Shown: positions 1 through 11,260 of the stretch, one piece after another | How the letters are laid out: the number at the start of each line of letters is the position of its first letter | Numbering within the stretch: position 1 is the first letter of the stretch | NCBI GenBank assembly: GCA_024349245.1 | Contig: JALDNG010000008.1 | Coordinates: 5,030,001 to 5,094,000 of the forward strand | Source: Neodontobutis hainanensis | Taxonomy: Eukaryota > Chordata > Actinopteri > Gobiiformes > Odontobutidae | DNA: 64,000 nucleotides | Direction of reading: 5' to 3' | The notes under the pieces: model-generated | Seen by the model: the letters and a program-made list of their open reading frames with translations, nothing else | What the model was told of the DNA's origin: nothing | Database searches by the model: none | Made by a program: the position numbers and the translations under genes

Positions 1-924
1 ACATTAAAGAATAGTGTTCTAAACATTTTATTATTTTAGTTTCCATTAGTATTATAGAAATCTAAACCAATATTTCAGCTGTATTATAATGTGGCTTCAG
101 AAACCTGAACTTAAAACAATATTATTAAAACTTTGGAAAAAAAATGTATATAGTAGTATCATATATTTTATTATGCTATACAATGCACAATAGCTTTTTG
201 AAGCGTTGTACTTCGATTATATGAAATGCACTGCTTGTAATGCTTACATTGTAGTGGGGGGAAAAAAATCCTTTCCTCCATTTTGAAGTCAGCCTGTAAT
301 GCTTCAATGTGCAGAAAAAAGTTGGGAGGCTGAGCAGTTTGTGGAGGTACTGTATGAACAGATGAGAGATGAGCTGCAGCTGAGAGCCCTCTTAATTGAT
401 TTCACAGGGAAAGGAGCGGGGGTGGGGCACACAGAATATGGGGGGGGGCTTAATTATTAATGACAGAATCTGTGCAAAAAAATGGAGGGACAGCAAGCCA
501 TTTTACATAACAAAGCAACAGTGCAAGCATATTTCTATTTTTCTCTCCATCTATCTCTTCCCTGTCTCTTTCCTGGCATTATCAGACGCATCAAGCCCAC
601 TGCTGCGTGTTGATTCGCCACCATTTTTCTTCTTGCTGTCTCTGCTTGTATATAATGGGAGCATTTTTTTTCTATAGCAGAATGTTCATAAAGATTTTCT
701 AAAGCTATGCATCACAGCGGGATATCTTCTTCATCTTGCGCCATATGTAATGCTTACAATTGCTCCTCCTCCAACATATGCATTATTTAACGCACTCACA
801 CTCCGAGGTCTCCGAGGCCCGCTAAGTGTGTCAGAAGAAAACTGTGCTAAACTGAGAGAATATGTGATAAGGCTATGTGTTCTTTGCACATGCGCTATTA
901 ATACCACACACGCTGCTCTTATAG
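1..924 (+). other. nlgn2: nlgn2 intron (5' part of gene lies outside window)
   Basis: AT-rich sequence with no recognisable exon. It ends in a pyrimidine-rich acceptor (CTGCTCTTATAG) directly before the first neuroligin exon. Short open frames here, such as the one at 750-924, run into the exon by chance and match nothing in neuroligin. The exons for the signal peptide and the first half of the cholinesterase-like domain must lie to the left of position 1. Confidence 0.7.
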
Positions 925-2573
925 GCCTGTTCCAGAGAGCCATTGCACAAAGTGGATCAGCCATTTCCAGCTGGTCAGTCAACTATCAGCCCATGATGTA
1001 CACCAAGACTCTGGCTAAGAAAGTGGGCTGTAGTATGGGGGACATGGCCGAGCTGGTGGACTGCCTTAGGAGGAAGAGTTTCCGCGAGCTGGTGGATCAG
1101 GACATCCAGCCTGCACGTTATTATGTCGCTTTTGGGCCAGTGGTGGACGGTGACGTGGTGCCGGACGACCCGGAGATTCTAATGCAGCAGGTCAGGGATA
1201 TCTCCTAAACTGCTGGTCCGTGAGCAATTTTGGCATGTACGGTTTTGAATTAAAACACAGATATAACATTTTCAAGGCAAGAAAACGCCTGGTACTTTTG
1301 TTATTGTGCAATTAGGTCAGTTTGGAGTGTTCTGCACACAAGAAGTTAAATATTGACACCCGCCTATTTAAAGCAATAGTTTGAAACGTTGTGTAAAAGC
1401 ATATATCCAAATGGATTATTGTAACTGGCAGTCTAGACACAATCAGTCGAAAACCTTTTGTGATTTGTTTTTGTGCAAAGTTACATGTAAAATAAAAAAG
1501 CTGTAATAATAGTCACTGTAATTAACTTGTATTTGTAAATTTACAAATACATACAAAATAAGTGCAGCAGGAAAAAGAAATTCCTGTCTGAAATCTTTTG
1601 GATATGCTGTTAGTCACCTGAAAATAGTCAAGAGAAAAACAACACAGAATACAGCAGCCTCCTGAAGATTTACAGACAATAGTATTGCTGCGTTTGGCTA
1701 ACATGCTGGGCTATTGTCTACAGGGGGAGTTCCTGAACTACGACATATTGATGGGAGTCAACCAGGGAGAGGGCCTCAAGTTTGTGGATGACAGTGAAGG
1801 AGAGGATGGAATATCAGCGGCCTCTTTTGACTACACCATATCCAACTTTGTGGACAATCTCTATGAATACCCTGATGGTCAGACCATATGTTTTTTAATA
1901 ACTTATATACACAACTGTTCAGATTGTTTTAACTATTGATTGGAAATTTGATGGTGGATATTAAAACATGAACAATGTGTGAAAATAGGACCCAGTTAAA
2001 GCTCTTGCTATTTTTTGTCTTGAGATACACAAACAATGTTATAGCATGTTGTAACTACTTTAGAAGAAATATTGTCGATGACTTCTTCATTGTAATTTTG
2101 TATCCCAAGTGTATGATATTGTGGGCATTCCCACACCTAATGTTAACATTTTATCATTTATTGTTTAAACTGCCAGTTCTCATTTAGCATTCCTGTTTTT
2201 GGCAAGGTAAAGGTATCCTCAGGGAGACCATTAAGTTCATGTACACAGACTGGGCTGACAGAGACAACAGTGACATGCGTAGGAAGACCCTCCTGGCTCT
2301 CTTCACGGACCATCAGTGGGTGGCCCCAGCTGTCGCCACTGCCAAGCTGCACGCTGAGTTCCAGTCTCCTGTCTACTTCTACACCTTCCACCACCACTGT
2401 CAGACTGAGGCCAGGCCAGAGTGGGCTGACGCGGCCCATGGAGATGAGATCCCCTACGTGTTCGGGATCCCCATGGTGGGGGCCACTGACCTGTTCCCAT
2501 GTAACTTCAGCAAGAACGATGTCATGCTCAGCGCAGTGGTCATGACGTACTGGACCAATTTTGCAAAGACAGG

Positions 2574-2614
<41 letters not shown>

Positions 2615-3717
2615 TATATATATATATATTACTTATTATTATTACCTACTACTATATTGCCCTTTTTATGTGGGGCATCCCTATTCTGTCTTACTAAAAA
2701 AGTAGATTAGTAGAGTAAGTTTTAAGTATTTGTATGACTTGTTGTGTATGGCTTGTTTTTTACCACAAACTTTCTTTCAGAGATCCCAACCTACCTGTTC
2801 CTCAGGACACCACTTTCATCCACACCAAGCCAAACCGGTTTGAGGAGGTGATCTGGACCAAGTTCAGCTCTAAAGACAAGCAATACCTGCATATTGGTCT
2901 GAAGCCTCGTGTTCGAGATAACTATCGGGCCAATAAAGTGGCCTTCTGGTTGGAGCTGGTGCCACATCTTCTACACAAAATGATTAGCTCTGTGAAACCT
3001 CCCGTTCCTCCTGGAGGTCCCACTCGCATCAGGCCCAAACCTGGCCCACACTCCACACGGCACCCAGTTATCTCAACCTACCCGCCCGACCCAGAGCCTG
3101 ACGGTTCAGAGCGACCACGCAAGACTCTATTCCCCATCGAGACTCGAGATTACTCCACAGAGCTGAGTGTGACGGTAGCTGTTGGTGCCTCGCTGCTTTT
3201 CCTCAATGTTCTCGCCTTTGCAGCGCTGTACTACAAACGGGATAAGCGGCATGAACTTATGCAGAGGCGCCACCGCCGACTGTCCCCTCAGCGCGGCACC
3301 ACTATGGGGATGGGTATGGGGATGGGCATGGGCATGGGCATGGGAGTCGTAGGGGCCCCACCGCACAACGACCTGGCGCTGAGTCAGGAGGAGGAATTGA
3401 TGTCACTGCAGATGAAGCAGCAAAGAGTAGAGCTGGAGCACGGCACGCCTCTCCCATCCCGCGGAATCCATGGCGACCTGGAGACCCTACGGCCCCCGGT
3501 GTGTCCACCCGACTACACGCTGGCCCTGCGGAGAGCGCCCGAGGATGTGCCGCTCATGACAGCTAACACTATCACCATGATTCCCAGCACCATCAGCAGC
3601 ATGCAGCCCCTCCATCCCTTCAACACCTATCCCCCCGTCCCAGCCCCTTCCACCACACCTGTTCCGAGCCACAGCAACAATGCCCTGCCGCACCAACATT
3701 CCACTACCCGCGTATAG
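925..3717 (+). CDS. nlgn2: Neuroligin 2, C-terminal four exons (5' partial)
   Basis: Postsynaptic adhesion protein that binds neurexins and organises inhibitory synapses. Visible exons are 925-1190, 1724-1877, 2207-2573 and 2781-3717, with phases that join without a break. They encode the second half of the catalytically dead cholinesterase fold (GLFQRAIAQSGSAISSWS, then GEFLNYDILMGVNQGEGL, MYTDWADRD, ANKVAFWLELVPHL), a proline-rich stalk, one membrane helix (VAVGASLLFLNVLAFAALYY) and a cytoplasmic tail. The tail holds the gephyrin-binding-type motif PPDYTLALRRAPEDVPL and ends in the PDZ ligand STTRV. The wording around VDCLRRKS and PARYYVAFGPVVDGDVV, together with the stalk and tail, fits NLGN2 better than NLGN1, 3 or 4. 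Odd points are a Met-Gly repeat in the tail and a TA microsatellite at the exon 3 donor. The gene symbol is firm; the a/b teleost paralogue cannot be assigned. Confidence 0.95.
2577..2629. repeat. (TA)n microsatellite at a splice donor
   Basis: Alternating TA, briefly interrupted by TGTACA. It begins about four bases after the GT of the donor that follows the third visible nlgn2 exon (exon ends at 2573). Length variation here would lie directly against the U1-pairing site. Confidence 0.9.
3304..3345 (+). repeat. nlgn2: Coding hexanucleotide repeat (seven Met-Gly pairs)
   Basis: Seven imperfect ATGGGN units in frame in the cytoplasmic tail of nlgn2, giving alternating Met and Gly just after the basic juxtamembrane stretch RRHRRLSPQRG. 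No such repeat is known to me in mammalian NLGN2, where this region is Gly/Pro-rich. The third codon base varies between units, so the repeat is not entirely recent. Confidence 0.9.
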
Positions 3718-5401
3718 GACCACGCACAACCCCCTCTGGGCTTACAGAGACACACCACAAAAACTGCTCCACAGAAACCTTCTCTTGCCATCACTGAGCT
3801 CCTCTCTGTATTTGTCTTTTCTCATTAAGCCCTTAATTAAAGCTGCAGTTTGTACGGTTTAAAGCAGTGAAATACCTCTAAAATATGAAGAAGAGGAATC
3901 AAAGGGAGGTGATTTAAAATGCTCCTTGTCATCATTGGTACATGCAGCTTTGCCTCATTAACGCGCTTTCTGTATTTGCTGTTTTGAGATGCCAAAAAAT
4001 GCAGCTTTAAGCTCGTAGCTCACTGTCAGAAGTAGACAGCCAATCACAGTTGATCAGGCATCTTATGTGTAGCTTGGTTGTTTTGCTCATGTGTTGTTTT
4101 GTCAGTGTAAAACTATGTTTAACATAGAATACAAATAATCATTTTCATTCATGGTTTAGGGATAAAAGACGATACAGTAGCGAGCAGCTTTGAACAAGGC
4201 AGCATATGCCTGACAAGCTGTGTGTCATAAAGCAGTGATTTCTTGAAACCGTCAAATTGCAGCTTTAAAGGCCCAATCTGGAAGTGGAACTTGGCACCCT
4301 GCATTCAGCACTTTGTCCCTAAGGCTGTCTCTTGTTCTGGTTTAAAGAAACAAGTCAGAAATGTACTGTTTCTGTTGCAGTACAAGAATGTGACAGCTAA
4401 GCAGAAGTTATCCCTCCATGATGAAATGTATTTTTTATATTTACAAATTAATGTATATTATATAATATTAGAAAGTCTTGCTTTATAAAAATATCTACTC
4501 ATCACCACCGTTTCCAGATTGGGGCTGGTTCCTCTGGGCAATACAGGAGATACACACAGTCTGTGGGGTGCGACCTGGAATCCAGGCTGCCCATTAGATC
4601 GGGCTGCATCTGGGCCACACAGGCTCTAATCACATCCATTACTTTATTTGTTTCTCACTCATTATCTCTCTGTCTGTATCCCCATCTCGGCCCATTTAAC
4701 TGCTTCTCAATTTGTTGCCTCACACTAGTTTCTCTGTACATCTGCCCTTGTAGCTCTTTTTATTAAACCTTTGCCATTTCCATCTTACATTCTCTCCTCT
4801 CTCTCTCTCTTGCAATCACTTCTAGACTCTTTTTTCCTTTTGGAGTCTTTTATACAAAAACACAAATGTAAATGATGTATTATTAATAAATTGTAAGGAT
4901 ATGAATGAAAAAAGATATTCTGATATCTATCTCGTTTTTACCAGCATTCTTGGTGCCAAGTACTGTGATAAAGTCCCTCTCATGCTGGCGTCCAGTGGAC
5001 GGCTGGAGAGGCCTATCCTGACTGAATCTTACAAAAGGAATTACCATCAGAAAAAGTGCCAACCCCTTCATTTTTCTGTTTGAGCCCCACTTTATTTTAA
5101 ATTACATTTTGTGTTGCACTGTTGCTGGTCTCTTCCTAAAGGGAAATCAGACTCAAGATATCCTTGTTTTAAAAAATGAATATAATGTTTTATTAACACC
5201 TTTGCTGTCTGGGATATTTGCATGTTTTTTTTAAACAGTGTGGACATAGACATTTGTTTTGCCTTGTTTTTTTTATTTCTCTTTTTTGAAGTTCATTTCA
5301 TTTCTTCTTTTGAAATACACAGCACTTTGTGGTACTTCAAATGGTATATAAAATTATAGAAAGAGATGAATATTGTGTAAAACTATTCTAAAGAGAATAA
5401 A
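3718..5401 (+). other. nlgn2: nlgn2 3' untranslated region (extent inferred)
   Basis: Non-coding sequence after the TAG at 3715-3717. Candidate polyadenylation signals AATAAA lie at 4885-4890 and 5396-5401. The region carries an inverted-repeat element (separate entry) and no credible ORF. The end at 5401 is a guess from the second signal. Confidence 0.5.
3837..4268. mobile_element. MITE-like inverted-repeat element
   Basis: The 28 bases from 3837 (starting TTAAAGCTGCAGTTTG) recur as a reverse complement ending at about 4268 (TTAAAGCTGCAATTTG on the minus strand), with about 24 of 27 positions equal and one single-base gap. Both ends start with TTAA, the target used by piggyBac-type elements. 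The interior of about 430 bases has no ORF and carries further copies of GCAGCTTT. This looks like a non-autonomous DNA transposon in the nlgn2 3' UTR. The family is not identified. Confidence 0.5.
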
Positions 5402-7341
5402 ATATCCCTCTTTATTATTTTTTTTCTAACACTAAGGCTGTGCCACAACTTACCAGAAAGACTGATGAGAGCCTTTCCCCCTTGTTTTGCTATTTCTTCT
5501 ATCTTTTGCACAGTCACTGTCTCTCAATATCACATGAAGAAAGCACTTTTTAAGTTACAAAAAAAACAAACAAAAGCAACTGCTTTACATGATAGTCTAA
5601 ATAAGTTTTTTTTGTGTGTGTGATTGACATTATCCATATGCTTCAAGTGTTTGAAGACTGCCTGACAGTTATCTTCTGCTCTTTTGTTGTTATTACTCTC
5701 CTCTCACAGTGGGATGTGATCTATTTATCATGGCCAAAATGTGAGAAGGCCTTGGCAATGCGTGTCTCACATCTTTTGCACAATTGAACACCAAGATAGA
5801 CGGGTCGCACTTGGGACATTTATGATCAAACAACCCAGTGACATCAAGACAAACCTGGACAAACACAGACTGCGGTGATAAATAGATTGTCAACTTTGAT
5901 CTGCCAGTGCACAGAGGATTGCATTATAAAAACATGAGTTAAAAAAATCTGACAGACATTACTCATATACCATATACCACAAGACAAGCTGGATCCATAT
6001 GGTGTGTGTCCCGTGCGCTTTAGGACACCGACACTGGAGCCAGACTGTCATCCCTCACACTGGACTGGATAAGCCAAGAGGACAAAAGAACAACACATCA
6101 ACACAAAACAAACTGTACATTTTTTAAGTGTAAGAGAACAAACTGGAAATTTGTAAATATTCTGTTTGGTTTGAGTGATTGGCCGGATCTTTTATTTGTG
6201 ACAGCAGGTGCAAGTTCATTTTAGCACTCATCTTTTATTGTTTTGTTTAGGTCTTAAAAGGGCAAATTCAAGTAGGCTACAGGCATATAAACATGTGAAT
6301 AGAATTTTTTATAAAAATGACATGGCAAACACAAAAATGACTGAAAGTATCCTATCATTTAGAAAGATTTAGAAATTAGCCCTTTATTGGTTTGAAAGCC
6401 TAAGAATAGCTACAAAATAATAGTCCAGGACAGAACAATTTGACAAATCGAGGTTTAATATTTGTTATTACAGTTATTAAAACAGTTCCTAATTGGGATG
6501 TTGGAATATCCTTTAGACCTTGTTCAGTCTTGTCTGCATTTTCTGTTTCTGGCATTTTGCTCCAGCTGTGTGATGTCAGTTTGTGTTGCCCTGGCTTTTG
6601 GAAACATTAACTTACCAACCTTTTTCACTTCAGAACACAACAAGGGTCAACCAACAGATAGGAAGCACACTCAAGTTTCAATGTTTACACTACAGTTTTG
6701 ATGTTGGCCTGATATAAGGCAAAATGTTATAACGCAAAATAACAAAATCATTGCCAAATTCTAAATCTCTTCTTCTTACAGAAGCTGACTGGTAAAGCGG
6801 AGGCTTGCACCTGTTTGTCCGTTTCATTTAGTCTGTTTTAGTAATATGCTTGAAGCTCAAGATACTGTGAGAGTGCAATGAACTAAAGGGGTTGAATAAA
6901 GTTAATATTTCTATTTCAAATAGAGGCTATTACACACTGTATGTTGTGTATCTGAACTGGAAATCATTAAAAAAAAACATTCTTAAACAAATATAAAGGC
7001 TTTTTCCTAACTTAATGCCTCAGCATACATTTGAATTACTTACTTAGTGACCCAATTATAAGCTCAGTGTCTCAACAGTTATTTCAAAACTACTCTACAC
7101 TCTATGTGTATGTCTGCATTTTAGTGTAGAGTTGTTTTTATGGCCAGATTTGTGTTCTCATGAGGTGAAGCCCCGTCACTTAGAGATACCACAGTTATCA
7201 GATGAGCCAGCTGCACTGTGTCAATGAAAGGTCTGACAACCATTACATCTATTTACTGTTTCCAATTTACATAATGTTATTTTTAACCAACTTTATCTCT
7301 AATTTTGGGGAAAAGGCTGTATCCTTCCGTTTACAGTTTCC

Positions 7342-7357
7342 TCCACTAGAGGGCAGC
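7342..7357 (+). promoter_or_regulatory. CTCF-like motif
   Basis: TCCACTAGAGGGCAGC matches the CTCF core consensus CCASYAGRKGGCAS in forward orientation. Based on motif match only; no binding data. Confidence 0.45.
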
Positions 7358-7886
7358 ACAGGACAGGGATGCTATTTTCAGTCTGGCAAAGTGCTGGGAC
7401 ACTGGGACAATGTTTTATTCTGATGCACCTGAAATGCCAAAAATGAAAGTTATCTTTTGCCCAGCGTTTGTGAAAATGTCTTCAGAGACAAGTTTATGAA
7501 CTAAGCTAACAGCTAGCGTTACCCGCGGAGCCATTTTCAGGTAAACTTCTGTGATGTCCTCTCTTAAGGCTCTAGGTTCTATTTTGATAAACAGTACACT
7601 TGCAAGTAGATAAAGTGTAATGTTTTAAGGGTGAGCTACTTAAAATGTCCTTTCAGGAGTCAATGAAAACAGTTTGGGTGGAAGAGAAAGAAAGCTATTG
7701 TTAACCTCGGCTAATACATCCAGTGAGGAAATTGTTTTCTGAAAACCTGCCTAATGTTCGACAACGACAGACAATATTAATATTGCTTTTGTACCGAATA
7801 CGTAGCCTACAGTTTAAAACGTATTTTATTCATATTAAGCCTTCTTTAGTAAAGAAGAACTTTTAGATTAAAATACTTGAAGTTCA

Positions 7887-7902
7887 CCACTAGATGGCAG
7901 CA
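7887..7902 (+). promoter_or_regulatory. CTCF-like motif
   Basis: CCACTAGATGGCAGCA matches the CTCF core in the same orientation as the motif 545 bases to the left. Based on motif match only. Confidence 0.45.
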
Positions 7903-8390
7903 CAGTATATGCAGTGGACGAGAGCTTCTGCACAAAACTAAACATATCCTGAAACAAAACAAAAACAATCAAGTGTTATTCTAAAAACAAACACATAATA
8001 GTGGGCTATACTTGACTACACTGCTAGATTTAGCAACAGACCAAAATTTAAATTTATGTTCTTGTTGACAACAGTGTGGAAAATATATCACATTGTAAAA
8101 TGTAACTAATAGAAAGATACACTGTTCTATAGTATTTAAGCCTACACAGTGTTAGAATGAATGGTTTTCCAAGTTTATGCTAAAAGCAATTTAAACTCTT
8201 CAGATTCTGCTTTTACAAAGCATTTTTACAATAAGCCTGTCACATTTTTCATAATGTGTATTATTGCACATAAGTATGCAGCCCTATTAAGACTACAAAA
8301 AAATCATAGCTTTTTTTTTTTTTTTTTTTTTTTGGCATTATAAAATGACAAATAGTAACATCAATGAAATATGGGCCAAACAACAGATTC

Positions 8391-8396
8391 TTTATT
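8391..8396 (-). terminator. Polyadenylation signal of the ENDOD1-like gene
   Basis: AATAAA on the minus strand (TTTATT on plus), about 95 bases past the stop codon at 8490-8492. Position and strand suit the 3' end of the nuclease gene. Confidence 0.55.
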
Positions 8397-8489
8397 TGCC
8401 AAACAGAAAAGAAAAATGCTGAAAACAAGAACACATTAACCATATTTTATGTTAACGTCAAAGGTTGCTTTAATGTGCACTCTATAGAT

Positions 8490-9660
8490 TTAAATGGTGT
8501 TTTGCAGGTAAACAGGAAGTGGTGAAGGAGAGATGCAGTTGTCATAAAAGATCTGAAAGTTTTGGTCGACCTCCATGTTATCTTTGAGAAAATATTCCAG
8601 CTCCATCACTGTCATCTCATTGACACTGTGGGTCTCTTTGGCGTTTTTGGCCAAAGCAGCATGAGATGGGAAGTATATCCGAACATCATGTGGTGAGTTG
8701 CGGTCGTACTCTGTGCAGCAGTAAGCGGACCACACATCTTCTGGGATGGCCACACGGTCCTGGTTGTTGCGACGAATCATGTTGCCCCTGGTGGTCACTC
8801 CGGTCACTATGTATGCAGTTCCACGGCAAAAGTTGTTCAGACGGACTCGGATGCGCTCTTCATACTGACGCCAAGGGCCGATGTTGAACTCACGGATCTC
8901 AGGGACTACGTTGGTCAGGGTGTATGTGGCAGCACGGTCATGTGGCGTGGACTGGTGCTGGTCTGGGTTCAGATGACCTCTTTCATACAGAACCACATCT
9001 GAATAGTCATCAAGGACTGCCTGGCTGTCCTCAAACTTCATATGCAGGTATCCGGTTGGGAAGGGCAGCATATTCCCATTTCCATCTGTTTCTGCCAACT
9101 GAGTACACATAGAACTGAACAATGAACAATGAACAATGAAAAGCCGCACAGTACACAGCCAACACTGTATTCATGCAGTTTGCATTATACACATTATACA
9201 CATAAGTGAGACCGGTGACATTACTTGGTTTTATGAAGCTTTGCTACTGTAAAGGGTTGCTTTTCTATATATTTAATCAAGAGTGTCCATGTTCAGTCAT
9301 AGGTCTTTAGTGGACTCAGAATATAAAGCAGTTTTGGGAACATGAGAGCCTATTTCCTACCTGTGGTTCATACATCCAAGGATAGTCAACACGTTTGTCC
9401 CCCTCGGTTTTCTTGAATGTGTATGCCGAGTACACCGGGATCCTCTTTTGGGGGTCGTACAAGGTCACATAGCGAGGCTTGTCCGCGTAGCGTTGGCAGA
9501 TTTTCCTCAGTCTGATGTCAGTGATGCCTCGTGGTGGTGACCCCATATACAGGGAATCCTTGCATCTCTCCACGTGATTAAAATCTGGAACTACAGTTGC
9601 CAGTGTCAAAGGCAGCAAACTTACGATGAAGTTGAGAGAAAGAGGTAAAAGCGGCATCAT
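8490..9660 (-). CDS. ENDOD1-like secreted endonuclease (DNA/RNA non-specific endonuclease family)
   Basis: Two coding exons on the minus strand, 9361-9660 and 8490-9098, join in phase 0 to give 302 residues. The start at 9660 opens a signal peptide (MMPLLPLSLNFIVSLLPLTL). The mature protein begins with a region typical of fish ENDOD1-like proteins (FNHVERCKDSLYMGSPPRG). The nuclease motif is RGHLNP at residues 140-145, with the general-base histidine at 142. A second motif, TLTNVVPE, carries the metal-ligand asparagine at 163. Both match the layout of the Serratia-type ββα-metal nuclease family, so the active site appears intact. Teleosts carry many such genes, so I give no symbol. It lies alone between nlgn2 and kdm6b, opposite in strand to both. 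Substrate and biological role are unknown. Confidence 0.85.
9116..9138. repeat. (GAACAAT)3 tandem repeat
   Basis: Three tandem copies of a seven-base unit in the intron of the ENDOD1-like gene, about 20 bases before the acceptor of exon 2 as read on the minus strand. Too short to mean much. Confidence 0.7.
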
Positions 9661-10721
9661 GGCTCTTTTGCTGCTGCAGTGTAGCGTGCATAAGGTCAGT
9701 GACAGAAATGCTTGCAGAATAGATTTGAATGCCCCTGCGTAGATATCATATGCAAAGTGAGTTTAGTTTCAGTTAAATTAGATGATTCTTGACAAAGTCT
9801 AGTTTTTGGGTGCGCCTGTACTCTTTATGGAAACACCCGGGTAAGATATATTGTCACCCAAATGTTATTAACACGTTCTACATCCAAACAGCATTTTACA
9901 TGGATGCTTTCAAATGTTAAGTCCAATTTGAAAGTTAAATTGAAATTTACTGTCACTATCTTGGACATTGAAATGGAAAATTCTGAAATGACCATCTGAT
10001 AAATGGCTAAGCAGTAAAATGCAAAGGTTCCCTATCTGTAGAGAAACAAAGGAACTAGTCTAGTGTAGGCTAGTGTAGTTCAGAGGTGCCCTATTATGTC
10101 AGACGTTTTAGTTAAGGCTTTTCTGCATATGTTCACATCATCACATGCTCAGGGTGATTATCTCTCACTGGCCTCTGTTTCAGTGACTGACTGTTGTTAA
10201 TAATGTAGGGAGCAGCTTCAGAGTGATCTTGAGTTGTGACATTCATAACTTCTGAAGCTTGTGCTGATGATGCATTTATGTGAAGGGTCTTTTTTTTTAG
10301 CTGTCATGGTTTCTACCAGTTACATTTAAGCCTAATTTAAACCCTACAGGTCTAGTTGTCCCTTGTTCAGCTCCTTTCAGTGAGGAGTCTGTGGGTTCTT
10401 CCTGGGGTACTCCTCCCACCGCCCGAACACATGAATGTAAGAGTGAATGGTTTCATTATCTAAATAAATGAAAAGATTTAGCTTAGCCACTTCTTATTAC
10501 TTCTAATGTATCTGTCTAAATCTGGGTCTTCATTTGCTGTTTCTTGTTTGATGTTTACATCCAGAACTTGCTTTGTATTTGATGCTAACATGTTTTTAGA
10601 TTTAAATTGGATCTCCTTTTCACACAAAAGGTAGCAGCTGTTTCATATGCCGCCCCAAAAGCCTACATGACTTCTCGCACGTTCATGAAATCCGCTACAC
10701 CACTGTTGTAGCAAATATCGT

Positions 10722-10737
10722 CCACTTGGGGGCAATG
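10722..10737 (+). promoter_or_regulatory. Weak CTCF-like motif
   Basis: CCACTTGGGGGCAATG resembles the CTCF core with mismatches. Lower confidence than the other sites. Confidence 0.25.
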
Positions 10738-11244
10738 TAGGCTTGTTTGTTGACTCCCCTCGTATTTACAAGTACTTTGAAAAAAGCATAATCCTATCCG
10801 TTCTGCTCCAAGAATTGTGTCTCCTAATCATTCAGTATCACAGAAGAGTCTGAAAGACTTAATTACTCACTGGTTTAAATATGTTATGTATTTATTTGTT
10901 TATGTATTTATGATAACTTTTACATGCTTCTGTTTTTTTCGGGGTTTTTTTTCGTTTTTTTAAGGTGGCAGTTTTATATGGGCCAAAGGTAGAGGTATGG
11001 TTCATGCATTTATTGCCCTATATTGAACACACATTACAAAATATGACTGTTAACTTAATTTCATTCTAATTAACATTTTAAATGAGAATCAGTGTTAGAC
11101 ATACAGATGATGTATCAGGAAAAATAATAAAAATTGTAAATGCTTTATTGGCAGTTTTTTTTTTCTTTTTTTTCCCCAGAAATGGAGCAGATGCCTCTTA
11201 CTACAGTTCCCTCTTGGGCAACAGAATCAACAGCCTACACAGAG

Positions 11245-11260
11245 CCACCAGGGGGCATCA
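11245..11260 (+). promoter_or_regulatory. CTCF-like motif
   Basis: CCACCAGGGGGCATCA is a close match to the CTCF core in forward orientation, about 5 kb upstream of the first kdm6b coding exon. Motif match only. Confidence 0.45.

Larger units (their letters stand above)
5402..8390. other. Intergenic between nlgn2 and the ENDOD1-like gene
   Basis: AT-rich, with no coding exon recognised on either strand. It contains two CTCF-like motifs (7342 and 7887) and a run of 23 T at 8311-8333 close to the 3' end of the minus-strand nuclease gene. Open frames in this stretch have no family resemblance and no codon bias. Confidence 0.6.

Noticed and set aside
750..924. Frame upstream of the first nlgn2 exon
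   Set aside because: Does not match neuroligin, and a clear acceptor (CTTATAG at 924) separates it from the exon.
2158..2545. Frames at 2158-2439 (-), 2270-2545 (+) and 2303-2500 (-)
   Set aside because: Shadow frames of the real nlgn2 exon 2207-2573.
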